In this document: positions 47,819-58,810 of the stretch, piece after piece
Layout: every line of letters starts with the position of its first letter
Numbering within the stretch: the first letter of the stretch is position 1
From: Turbatrix aceti
Lineage: Eukaryota; Nematoda; Chromadorea; Rhabditida; Panagrolaimidae
NCBI GenBank assembly: GCA_963969345.1
Contig: OZ017768.1
Span: forward strand, 8,146,718 to 8,210,717
Length of the DNA: 64,000 nt
Direction of reading: 5' to 3'
Notes under the pieces: generated by a model
What the model was told of the DNA's origin: nothing
Databases searched by the model: none
What the model saw: only the letters and a program-made list of their open reading frames with translations
Program-made: the position numbers and the translations under genes

Positions 47819-48642
47819 ATGAGAACTCAACCCACTCTCGAATTGTACAGCTACTGGCGCAGTTCATGTTCCTGGCGAGTTCGAATCGGTATTACCTTTC
47901 TGTTATTTTTTTTACTGCTATTTTTATAAAATTTTAGCCCTCGCGATCAAAGGTCTCAAATTCACGACCAAGACGATCAACCTTCTAAAAGACGAACAAA
48001 GCTCTGACTCGTTCAAATCCATTAACCCGGTTGGATTTGTCCCTGCACTGATCGTCGATGGCAAAACCGTGCTCATCGAGAGCATGGCTATTCTCGAGTA
48101 CCTCGAAGAAGCTTTTCCCGATACGCCCCGGCTTCTGCCCGAAAATCCGGCCGATAGGGCTATTGTCAGGGCACTCGCTTACCAGGTGGGTATTTTTTAG
48201 ATCTGTGTGGTCGTGATTTCCATTTTTAATCGTTCCAGATCGCATCAACCACCCAGCCCCTGCAAAACCTGCAAAACGGCAAACTCGCTTTTCCCGATGA
48301 TGCCGAAAAGCGTCTTGCTTACACCCGCGGGGCCGTTGAACGGGGTCTTCGTGGCCTTGAGCTTCTGCTTGAAAAGTACTCCGGTACCTACGCTTTTGGT
48401 GACACGATTACGTTTGCCGATGTCGTGATTCCTCCCCAGGTTTACGGTGCATTACGGTAGGAAATAATTTTTTTTTGCGAATATTTTTCACGAATTTTTT
48501 TTGTTGCAGTTTCGGAGTTGACATGTCGCAGTTTCCGATCATCACCAAGGTGAACGACAACCTCTCCAAGTTGGAGTCTTTCATTGTCGCCGACTGTTAC
48601 CACCAGCCTGATACCCCTGCTGATTCGCGTCCTACTGTCTGA
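47819..48642 (+). CDS. gst-42-like: Zeta-class GST / maleylacetoacetate isomerase
   Basis: Four exons in phase: 47819-47888, 47938-48185, 48239-48456, 48510-48642 (222 aa). The zeta signature is complete: SYWRSSCSWRVRIALAIKGL near the N terminus, with the catalytic Ser and Cys, then NPVGFVPALIVDGKTVLIES (cis-Pro and glutathione-binding ES) and the C-terminal helical domain TYAFGDTITFADVVIPPQV. The enzyme isomerises maleylacetoacetate to fumarylacetoacetate in tyrosine breakdown using glutathione, in cytosol or mitochondria. An acceptor 12 bp upstream of the ATG suggests a short leader. It converges with the small membrane protein gene, 89 bp between stops. Confidence 0.95.
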
Positions 48643-48731
48643 AGTGTCGTTTGTGTAACTACCGTAATCCGTGGTATCATAATAGTCATAAACTTTATTT
48701 TATTTCTCAAAAACAGACAAAAAAGAAGAAA

Positions 48732-49229
48732 TCAGCAAACAGGATAACCGAAGCTACTAAGATAGCATCGATATTTGAGAACAATTAAGGTGCCACAAAA
48801 TCGATAGAAAACGTCGGCGAAAGCATAAATTACGTTAAAAAATGTATCATCCTGCATAATGTGATTAAAATACGCGTCGTAGCATCTTTGCACAAACAAG
48901 CCACCAATAACAACAAGCTCGAGGTAGCAGAACATTTGTTTTTTGGTACAGAGAGCGAGAAGAATCAGAGTAACCGAGACGAGAAGGGGTACGAAACGAC
49001 GAATAAAAGTGACACTATCGATGACGACTGCTCCGTCATAGACTTTCATGCCAAGAAGACCGCAATTGACGCCTTCAAGGATCAATACAATGATAATGGC
49101 TACCTGAAACAAGCGTATTTATATGACGATACATCGGATGAAGGGGGGGCTTACAGGGGTGGTGATGCAGAAACAGCCATCCGGATCCGTGATCAGGCCG
49201 CACACGCCGTCATTATCATCTCTTGGCAT
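48732..49229 (-). CDS. Small four-TM nematode-type protein
   Basis: Two exons, 49155-49229 and 48732-49103, join in phase to 148 aa. After a short cysteine-rich head (DNDGVCGLITDPDGCFCITT) come four hydrophobic segments: AIIIVLILEGVNCGLLG, RRFVPLLVSVTLILLAL, MFCYLELVVIGGLFVQ and FADVFYRFCGTLIVL. The layout, with CFC just before TM1, resembles small tetraspan proteins common in nematodes (DUF7027-like, from memory). Function unknown. AATAAA on this strand (48694-48699) lies 33 bp past the stop. Confidence 0.75.
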
Positions 49230-49505
49230 GGCTTGTTCAATCTAAAGCAACAGAGCTGCACAACAATTGAAAAGATGAAGAGATGGACGGTTGCTTATAA
49301 AGAATTATTCAAGGAAAAGTTTTGCATATTTAAATTTCGAGAAAAACTCAAAAACTTTTCCTGATGCGTTTGTTTTATCATACTTTTAAAAAATACGTAT
49401 TTTTCCAAATTTTATGAATTTTGTTCAACATGCAAATATTGGTGAGACTCGGACATTAACGAACATAAGAGCGTGCCGATTTGGGAAGAAGGGAGCACTT
49501 TCGAC

Positions 49506-49836
49506 CAGGGATGGACGTTCGAGTTCGTTCGCAAACAAAGATAAAGATAAATTTTCTGAACAGATAAAATGCACAAAAATTTAGGTAAAATCAGTTTAAT
49601 GGTGCCGAAATTGATGTTATTTTTCCAAAAATGACAAAAAGCGTGAGAAAGCATAGTACCGAAGTTTACGTTTTTTAAGCCCAGTTTGGACAAAATTTTG
49701 TATAAAATATGCTAAAAAGCGGTTCGTTGTTCGTTCGCGAACACTGAAAAAAAATGTTCGTTCGATTTCTGGAACAAAATTACCAAAATGTTCGTGTTCG
49801 TTCGAAAACAAAAGAACGACTGTTCGCCTATCCTTG
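49506..49836. mobile_element. hAT-like MITE (GGATGGGCGAAC family), copy 2
   Basis: The end CAGGGATGGACGTTCGAG faces the end GTTCGCCTATCCTTG. Flanking 8-mers CTTTCGAC (49498-49505) and CTCTCGAC (49837-49844) match at seven of eight bases. The interior shows the same GTTCGTTCGCGAAC words as copy 1, with similar A+T-rich blocks, but is shorter and more decayed. Confidence 0.8.
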
Positions 49837-49935
49837 CTCTCGACACGAAAATGCGCATGCATCGTTATTTCGTAAATTTTTATTGAAGCGTCAATTGTTT
49901 TGATCTAAAATTGTAGGCCTTACGGGGATCTAGAC

Positions 49936-49990
49936 CAAGGATGGACGAACGTTCGTGTTCGTTCGAGAACAAAAAAAATGGCTGTTCGCC
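49936..49990. mobile_element. Remnant of the same MITE family
   Basis: CAAGGATGGACGAACGTTCG at one side and GGCTGTTCGCC at the other look like both termini of the family joined with almost all of the interior missing; the last bases of the right end are also gone. It lies about 100 bp past copy 2 and next to the 3' end of the ABCA gene. Confidence 0.55.
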
Positions 49991-50070
49991 GCTTAAATAA
50001 CCAGGATTTTGAAATAATCACGAAACACTCGTGTAGTACTTTTTTACATATTTTCAATTTTTATTTTTAT

Positions 50071-53000
50071 TCAATCCGCAGTCGGCGAAAATCTCGATCC
50101 TTTGGAAACAGAACAAAAAACGCTGGCTATGCTGGCATTACTCAGGCTGTACTTCTCAATCGTCGACGAAAACGACGTGTTGTCAATGAAATCGATGACG
50201 TCCCGGTACACCCAGGAAAGAGATCGCTCTTCGTTGGTGCGCATCAGCCAGATGAGATGCCTACCGAACGTCCTGAGAGGGAAGACTTGGTACCGCTCAC
50301 CGAGAGCATTGTGCAGACCGGCGGCAACGTTTGCTTCGGAACTCTTGACATTCATCCAGAGAATGTACGAAGAAGCGAGTCGCTCGGTGATGTCTTCGAG
50401 GCCCCCGATCGTCATGAGTCGGCCTCTGGAGAGAATTCCGACCTTGTTGGCGACGACTTCGGAATCTGCGAGCGATTCCGTTGCCATCAGAATACTCGCT
50501 CCTTGTTCGCAGAATTTTTTCAGAATTGTGAGACATCGTCGACGATCGTAGGGCAGCATGCCGGAGGTTGGTTCGTCCATGATGAGCACCATGGGATTGG
50601 CGATGATCGCAATGCCGAAGGCTATCAGGCGTTGCTCGGATTTTCTAAAAAAAACATTTGTTTCAATTTAAAATATTTTATAATTATTTTTTTCACATAC
50701 GTGCAATCACTGATCAGGTCATCAATTTTCTCGTTAATTTCCAGCAAAGTCAAAACTGCGATGGTAACGTTGTGGGCTTTGGACGCGCCGGAAAGCCGTG
50801 ACACAAAGGCAAACGCTTCGTAGACCGTCATGCCGAGGGGGAAGATAGACGTATCGAGAACGACACCGAAAGGCTAAAAAAATGGTTTTAAGGCTAAAAA
50901 AGAAAAAAACGTTTGAAACAAAAGTAAGAATTTTCGCTTCAGAAGCCAAACATTGCTCAAAAGATACTCTCGACACGAAAGCGCGCACGCATTGCTTTTT
51001 TTTTTACAGATGTTTTGACATAACTCACCACATTGTTATTCACGTGAATAGTCCCAGACTTCAGTGTCATGGGGTTGACAAATGCTTCAATAATGCTCGT
51101 CTTTCCCGCTTTTGCCGGCGCGAGGAGAGCCAGACACACCCCATTCGGCACAGTGAACGTCACATTTCCGAGAACAGCGTTCCGACCATTTCGCATCGTA
51201 ATCACCGGCGTACCCAACACCTCCTGCGATTCAGAATTCGACTTGAGCGAGTGTCCAGCGAGCATGCGGCCTACCCTGGCTTCTTCTTCGATGACGTCCT
51301 TCGGCATCACCGTAACCGGATTTTCGAGTGATTCATAGGATAGAAATCGCTTGAAGGTGACGTAGTGGAAACAACGGACAAAAAACGGAAGATGAAAAAA
51401 TGAATACCGTAGACCTAGGAGCACAACGATGTGAACGCCGAGGTAGAACATGTGGGCGTGGTAGTCGTTTTTGTCGTGGAGATAATGATCACCGCCATAA
51501 TGATCGTGGAGTATCAAAGTCTTGACGTAGTCAGCGACATACCGAATCGGCCATATGACAGCCAAAATATTGAAATCCGAGTGCTGAAGAAAGGCGGCTG
51601 GGATGACGTTGAGAAAAATCATAGAAGCCACAGCGTGGAGCTTGGAGTCAATAATGCGTGCAAAAAAGTGGGTTTCAGAGAGAAAAGTCAGGCCGAAGAC
51701 AAAACTGCCACCGATGAAGTGGGAGTAGTGGAGTTGCTTGATGTACAGGAGAAAGAAGGGCGCGTGGAGGAGCATCATTATAGGAAGACCTAAATGACAG
51801 ATGGTAACGGTACGAAATTTGAAAATACAGTATATGTAAAGTGAAATTTGAAAAATTTGCGCACGCGCTGGTCTCACAACGAAAAGTATGAACATTCGTT
51901 TGAAGACCACATTGTGCACACGCGTTTCAAAAATGCTATTCTTGGCAAATCGTTACCCAACAAAATTCCATTCGAGACCCTTTTTTGGCAAAACGTTTCT
52001 AACAAATTTTGTGACACCAGAAATGTGCGCACGCGGTACTTTCATACCGAAAAGGAAAAATTTTCGTTTAGAGACACCTAAATTCGCACGTTTTCCAAAA
52101 ATGTTTTTTTTTGCAAAACGTTTTGAAAACAATTCCACTCGAGAATCTCAATGCTATTTTGATAAAACATTTCTAAATTAAAATTCCGTTTGAGACACGG
52201 TACAATAAAAAATGTTTCGTTAAAAAAAATTCGAAAACAATTCCGTTCGAGACACTCACCGATAACCATATCCGCAACCAAAGAAATCAGCCAATAAGTC
52301 CTCGTATCAATCGGCAGCGTCGATATCAACTTGTCAAACTTTGTGACACGATCGTCGACCAGTTGTGGTAGAAGCAGCATCCACGGCACTATCGCTGACA
52401 AAACCCATACGCCTTGGAGAAGACCCCTGATCGCGTGCCCAGACATCTGAACGTCCTGCACGACGAGTGAGACGTCAACGTTCTTCGGTTGAAGGCCTCC
52501 GACAGTTGCAATTATGAGATTGAGTGCCGCGAGCAGTCTGTGCGGCTCCGTCGGAGAGTAGAAGATCACCGAACTGCTGAGATTCGCGTTGTTCGTATTG
52601 AACACGATCCCTGCCTTGATGTCTGATTTGTAAAGTTTTCGACTGAAAAATGTGTAGGCTGCTGACAAGTTGGACGCTTCGCTCAGGGATGTGAAGTTAC
52701 TGGCCACATCGATGCACGAAGAGTTACAGTACCCGCGTACGGTACCTGTGGAGGAGGTTTCGAGTTTGTTTTCCTTCGCGATGAGCACCTGGGCTTGGAG
52801 GCCGATAAGAACAAGCATAGCAACCAAAAGGACAACTATTGGGATGAGAAGGACGAATTTGTGGCGGATATAGTGGATTTTACGGCACAAAATGCCGAAA
52901 AAAACAAGCAAAATAGAACGGCATCCCAAAACGACTGAAAAAAAATTTCCAAATGCCAAAAAAATCGAGGTATAAACAAACTTTCGGATCTCGCATTGAA

Positions 53001-56000
53001 AAAGTTGTCAATCATTGCCGGGGTCACTCCTTCGTCCAACTCCCCTACCGTGCCATCAGCGTGCCTCGCCAGCGCGTCAGCAAGGGTTGAAGACTTCAAA
53101 CTCAGTCGACCGATCCGTAGCATATCTTCTTTGGATTCCAATTCTTTAAAAAGTTTTGGAAAGACTCGGTACTTGCCGAGGTTGAGAATGACATTGACCG
53201 TCGGCCCGGAAGGTCCTTCGAGGGATGCGGTCTGGACGTAGCGAATAGCGATGTTGAGGATGTCAACGGCCATTTGGTGGTACTCCCAGTCGGTGACTTC
53301 TTCGTCAGAATCGCAGTTTAGGGTGACAGAGAGCGTATAGGCGACACCAAAACGGGATTTGAGAAAATCGTCAAAGCCACAAGCCATTATGTGTCCATTT
53401 CCGAGGTAGACAATCTTGGCGACAACGTGGTCGATATCAGTCAGGTGATTGGAGGCTACGACGACGATGTGATCGTTCTTGAAACGGGATATCGCGGCGA
53501 GTAGGGCTTTTCGGACTGGGAAACTAAAAAAAAAGACGATTACGGTAAGAAACGTCGAAATTCGAAGGTCTCACAACGAAAATATAATCGTAACCAGAAA
53601 AACGCACGCGCATGGTCCAATTTTCGTATCGAGAACACCACACAATTTCATAAAAACGGTCTCAATACGAAAATTTAAAAAAAAACGCGCACGCAATCCT
53701 CTCGCAACGAAAGTTGCATTTTCGCTTGGAAACCAAAAACCCGCACGCAATGTTTTCGAAACGATGTTATACTTTCGTTACAAGAACACAAAATGCGCAC
53801 GCGCTCGTTTCTCCGTTGAACGAAAACGTAACGATTTTGTTTTTTTTTCGTCTAAGACGTAGGAATGGCGATGTTTCTTACACATTACCTCATTTCATCC
53901 GTAGAAGGCTCATCCAGCAACACAACGCTATTACCCTGAACAAAGGCAATAGCAATGCTGAGACGTCGACGATTTTCAGCATTCAAAAAAGAAGCCTGGG
54001 TATTGGAATATTCCACCAGTGAAAAATACTGCATCACACGTTGGATCGCTTCTTTCGAAATTGCCGAATTCGACACAGCAGCATAAAACGTGAGATGTTC
54101 ACTGATGGTCAGATGCCCAAATAGGGGATTCCATTTGGGACACAGCGACGTGTATTCTGGGTTGGGCTGTTTGTTGTAGACGTGAACGTATCCAGCGGTT
54201 GGTTTTACGGTACCCATGAGTAGGCCGAGGAGGGTCGTCTTGCCTGACTGCGGAGCGCCCAGAACAAGGGTGATCTGGTTCGCTGCCACCTGGAAACTGG
54301 CGTTTTGGATAACACTGTTTCCGCAGCCATAGCGTTTTTCGACGGACTGAACGTGGATGTCGGAGGGCCGCATGATCGTATCCAGCTCGTAGAATGCAGC
54401 GTATTCATCGTTTGCGTAGGATTTGGGATCAAATTTTTCGGATACCATCGGTGGTTTTTTCCATTTCTAAAAAATAGAAAAACAGAAAACAATTTTTTTA
54501 ATGTAAAAAAAATTGCTCACAATGAACCAAAAAAAACTCCAATCCTTTAGGCCATCGATCGTAAAAAATTGAGACAAGACCACGCAGATCAAAGCGTCGA
54601 TAGCGATGTGAAACATCATGCAGCCGATCAATACGAGGTAGTAAAGGTTACATTCGTCGTCCGACGCCTCGTTTTCTGAAAGTTTGGATGATTTTTGGTA
54701 AAAACCGGGAACAAATGTTTTTATTCGGTGTTTTTTGTTCAAAAAAATAAAAAAATGAAACAACACAACCGAAAAGAGATGCAAACAATAAAAAATCTAA
54801 ATTTTTATAATCCCACAACGAAAATTTTTTTGGTATAGAAACGCGCACGCGACCGTTTGAAAACAAGTTCTCTCGGCACGAAAAAAGGATTTTCGCTTGG
54901 AGACCGGTCATCATACAACGCACGCGGTTCTTTCAACACGAAAATAATTTTTCCAGTCTTTTCGTGTCGATAACGTAATTTTGAAGTACCGTAACTTCGA
55001 TAAATATGAAAAAAACTCACCTTTCCAAAAGCAAACCCAAAGGTTGTCGAAACAAAAGAAAAACGCCGAAAAAGGATTGAAAAGAGCCGCGATAAGAGCC
55101 ATAGGAGTCCCAACTTTCGGAGTGAAACTGTAGCACAGCGAGTGAAAAGCCACGCCACCGAAGATGACAGATGAAAAAAGTAGATAGAATCCCGGAAGCG
55201 TCTTTGATGCCATCGTTATCGCGTACATGATGAGCACGAGGTTGAGAAAAAACAGAACAGCTGCGAGCATGAAAAAGATCGGTTTTGTATGAATAAACGG
55301 AAGCAGAGACGTGATAATTGGGATGACAAAGATAATTTCCTTCATCAAATTGCAAAAGTATGCCCAAAATCGGTGATAAACGGCCATCCGGGACAGGTTC
55401 ATGTACAGGTGAATGCCCGTGCTTCGCTCTTTGACAAAGTTCCACGCAGGTATGAACAGGAGAACTACGGAGACAGAAAAATACGCCCATTTGACGATGA
55501 GCAGGACGAAGAGCTCGAGCCGCGTTTCGATGGACAGGAAAGGCAGGACGCTCTGGGTGAAGATCGGCGCATTTTCTTTGCCGTGGTTGTGCAGGACGGT
55601 GAGGAAGGCGTCGTCGATGCAAGCTTTCAGAGATGCTGCTTCCATCGGGTTTATCTGCTTTCCAATCGGTGGAGGGACGTATTTGTTGAGCAGGAAGTAG
55701 GAACTTAGACCAGGTGTAAAGGTTTCCTGAAAATGCAGCTTTTGGTTTTTTACAACAAAGATGTTGGAAAAAAATGTTATTTTCATTTTTTCAACAATTT
55801 TTTAATTTTCTGAATTCTAAAAAAACATTTTTAAATGCAAATAAATTTTTTTTATTTAAAAATAACTCAAAAAAAAAATTAGAATCATTTCCAAAACAAA
55901 AAAAAATATGAAAAAAGTAAAAAAATAATGAATTAAACTTTTAATCGTAAAACAAATTTTTACGCTTTTAATTTTTTTAATTTAAACAAAATGTGAAAAA

Positions 56001-56561
56001 ATTTTATATTTAATAAAAATCAGAAAAAAACTTGTGTAAAAAATTTTCAACAAAACTTCAAAAAAAATTCTAACAAAACTTTGGCGGTTCAAAATTTTTT
56101 TCACTGGCGCCAAAACATACCGAACTGATGCCATCAACATGTATGTCGTAACTTATCAACGGTTGTTTGAAATCGACGTTGTTCAGAAAAACAAGGACGC
56201 CGTTGTGGGAATCACTGGCCTCGACAATTTTACAGGATTTACTGAGTATAGCGTAGACGTTCTCCCAATTTCTGAGATCCTTGTCGGTCAGACTGAAAAC
56301 ACCAGGTCAATGAAATTTAAAGAAAAAAATTTACTTTTTAGTATTAAATAAGACCGCCGGAGGAGTGGCATTGTAAATGTCAATGGCATCTTGACGATTT
56401 TGAAATATCTGATTGGAAGCGTTGAAGTCGAGCTTCGCATAGCCCCATGCCAGCCAGATGAGGGGCGCGATCACGAAGATTACGAAGACGTGAATAACCA
56501 CCGACGTATACTGGCGATACGACGCCCTGATGTCTTTGAGGAAGAGACGAAGCAACGGCAT
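50071..56561 (-). CDS. ABCA-type full transporter with degenerate ATPase motifs
   Basis: Ten exons join in phase to 1520 aa: 56335-56561, 56121-56292, 55021-55726, 54521-54675, 53889-54466, 52982-53523, 52260-52934, 51029-51789, 50701-50873, 50071-50644. The order is TM1 (HVFVIFVIAPLIWLAWGYAK), extracellular loop, membrane bundle, NBD1, TM7 (FVLLIPIVVLLVAMLVLIGL), loop, second bundle, NBD2: the ABCA plan. NBD1 has Walker A GAPQSGKTT and Walker B VVLLDEPST but LNAENRRRLS where the LSGGQ signature belongs. NBD2 has APAKAGKTS in place of GxxxxGKS and TKSEQRLIA at the signature, with Walker B VLIMDEPTSG kept. Nematode relatives are the abt genes (lipid export). Hydrolysis may be impaired. Confidence 0.88.
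51840..52250. repeat. Intron rich in GCGCACGCG and GAGAC-ACGAAAA words
   Basis: The ABCA intron carries repeated short phrases: TTTGCGCACGCG, GTCTCACAACGAAAA, TTCCATTCGAGACCC and TTCCGTTCGAGACAC, spaced some 50-70 bp apart. The same vocabulary fills the introns at 53550-53860 and 54800-54970. No coding potential. Confidence 0.55.
55790..56110. other. A+T-rich ABCA intron
   Basis: Mostly A and T homopolymer runs between exons 56121-56292 and 55021-55726; nothing else seen. Confidence 0.6.
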
Positions 56562-58810
56562 AGAAATGCAACACGCCGAGAAAAAATGATTTGTGCTCGT
56601 TTTTTTTGACGGTCATGTTGGGATGAATTTGTGTGCACGTGCGAATGCTAATTTCTTGGAATCTCATTTTGAACATTGTGTTATTTTCCAAAATCTCATT
56701 GTGTTATTTTTTTTTCAAGATTTTTTTTCACCGAGTTGCAAAAGTGATCCAAAAATCGGTTTGAAAACTTTTTGGTTACACGAACCATTTTACAACGCTG
56801 CAGGAACCGGTCGGCACGTGCAATCGCGAACAAACACGAATCAACAATTCTTGTTCAGTTTTGTTCTCCCGGGTGAACGTAAACTCATGATAACAATTGT
56901 TTACCGTAATAATTTCGTTTCAGGAGTTCAAAGTCAAAGTTTTCTGTTTTTGGCGTCTTTTTGTTATTGTTTTTTTATTTAAACATTATTAAAGAACTGT
57001 TATGACTAAAATGAGCTCGCAAGAGCAAAGTCCATCTGCACGGTAAAGAAAAACTGCACTGAACAACTTTTCCAGATTCTTTCCGGTGAAATTGCCCTCG
57101 TTTTGTCCGTCATCCTACCAGAGAATTTCACCCCCGCGTAGAATTAGGTAAAAAAGTTTATTTGAAAAACCACTCGCATCCAGAAAAAAAACCTAGCACA
57201 AAAAAAAAGCCACACCCGCGTGCGCACGGTTGGCCTCTCGTTCGTTCTTTGCCCTGCCCGTTCGCTTCGATGGACAAAGTGCGCACGCGGTGCTGTGTCG
57301 TCGTTGTCGTTGTCGTCGTCTCGGAGTGTTTGGTGTAGGTAATCGATAATTTTTATATGCGTCTAGCTTTTTTGCACTACTCCAATTTTTTTCTTGCCAG
57401 GAAAAAAAATTTGTAGTCACCGAGCGTAATCGGTGACCGACCACGCGGGTTTGGGTTTTTAAAGAAAAAAAATAGAGAGTATGTATTTGTTCCCTGTGTT
57501 GTTTGTTCGAGTGACGAGAAAAGTGATGATGATGAGAAAAGATGGAGTATAACAAATCCCCCCACTCCACATCCTTTCTCGTTTTCGGTTCGATTGTCGT
57601 TGTTCGTTTTTGAGACTACTACTCTTGTGTCTGGTGGCGGTGACGGTGGCCGGTGATGACAATGTCAATGCGCGTATACAACTATTACGACTATTCATAC
57701 GAGTACGACGTGTCCACTACTAACAAACAATTAGACCACTTTTTCTTTTCTCGTCCATCACTGACCAGACCATACGAATCCCGAATATATACGTTGTACG
57801 CTGTAAAAACCAATGCGCAGTTCACTCTGACCTGTCTGATTTCTGTTAAAAAAAAAGTCGATGGACGATAACGACGTGAAAATTCTCGTTTTTACACGTA
57901 TTTGTGTGTTTTCCCTTCTCTTTCCCTTCCCGATCGAGAAACCGATCAAATCGTGATATTTTTATGCAATTTTTAATCACAAAAGCGCGTGGTATACTCG
58001 TTGGACAACAACAATCGATCAATAGTTGTATGGTTTTCACTGTCGAGAGAAAAAGCGCACTTTTATGCTTGTGAATAACCTCGATGCGATTTGCTTCACG
58101 TTACGATTTTTTGGGGTAACGCGTGATTTTATTATCTGTTTTTTGCCTACCAGAAAGAATTGTGTTACTCTTGTAACGATTTTTGTCGTTCATGGAATCG
58201 TACTTTGTTACGATCATGGATCGTTTTTGAAGTAATATTTTTGTTGCGATTATCGTTACTTTTGTTACTTCTGAAACGATTTTTTTTGATTTTTACGAGT
58301 AACTTTTTTTGGGTCCTCGTTTTTATCTTTTTACGATATTTTTTATTACCGTTTTTTTGTCGCGTTTACTTTGAACTTTCCGCATTCAAATTTTTTTTTC
58401 AAATCATTTGCCCCGTTATCTTCTTGTTTTTTTTTCTTTTCCGCCGTTTATGGTTATCAAACCGATCACGAATTGTTTTTCAGACCGCCTGCCTTGTGTA
58501 AGTGATGTACCAGGTGCAATACCATCAACTGCGCTAACCCCAAAAAGCCAATCCGACGATATCGATATTCTTTCCTCCCCTTTTCCTCCTGTGTGCAACC
58601 GACTTTGTTAATATATATTTTTTTATTGCTCGGCACGCTGTTTTTTGTTGTGGATTGAACAACTATACATACACTTCAAGCAACTTCTGACTACTATTTT
58701 TTTCTGCAAACGACCTACGTGACAGACAGTGAAATCGTCGACGACGTCGTGGTGTTTTTATTGTCACACATCTATCCTCTTTTTTTGTGTTGTACAAAAA
58801 ACTGCACATC
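56562..58810. other. Divergent intergenic region, ABCA and lin-23
   Basis: Lies between the starts of two divergent genes, so it should hold both promoters. A small plus-strand ORF at about 57009 (MSSQEQSPSAR then GTAAAG) does not match the phase of any lin-23 exon. Stretches rich in GTCGTTGTCGTC (57297-57320), TGCGCACGCG (57278-57288) and GTTACG words (58090-58300) occur. An untranslated leader exon around 58484 (after TTTTTCAG) is possible. No other gene supported. Confidence 0.4.

Noticed and set aside
57009..57042. MSSQEQSPSAR followed by GTAAAG as a lin-23 leader exon
   Set aside because: It ends in phase 2 and no lin-23 exon accepts that phase.
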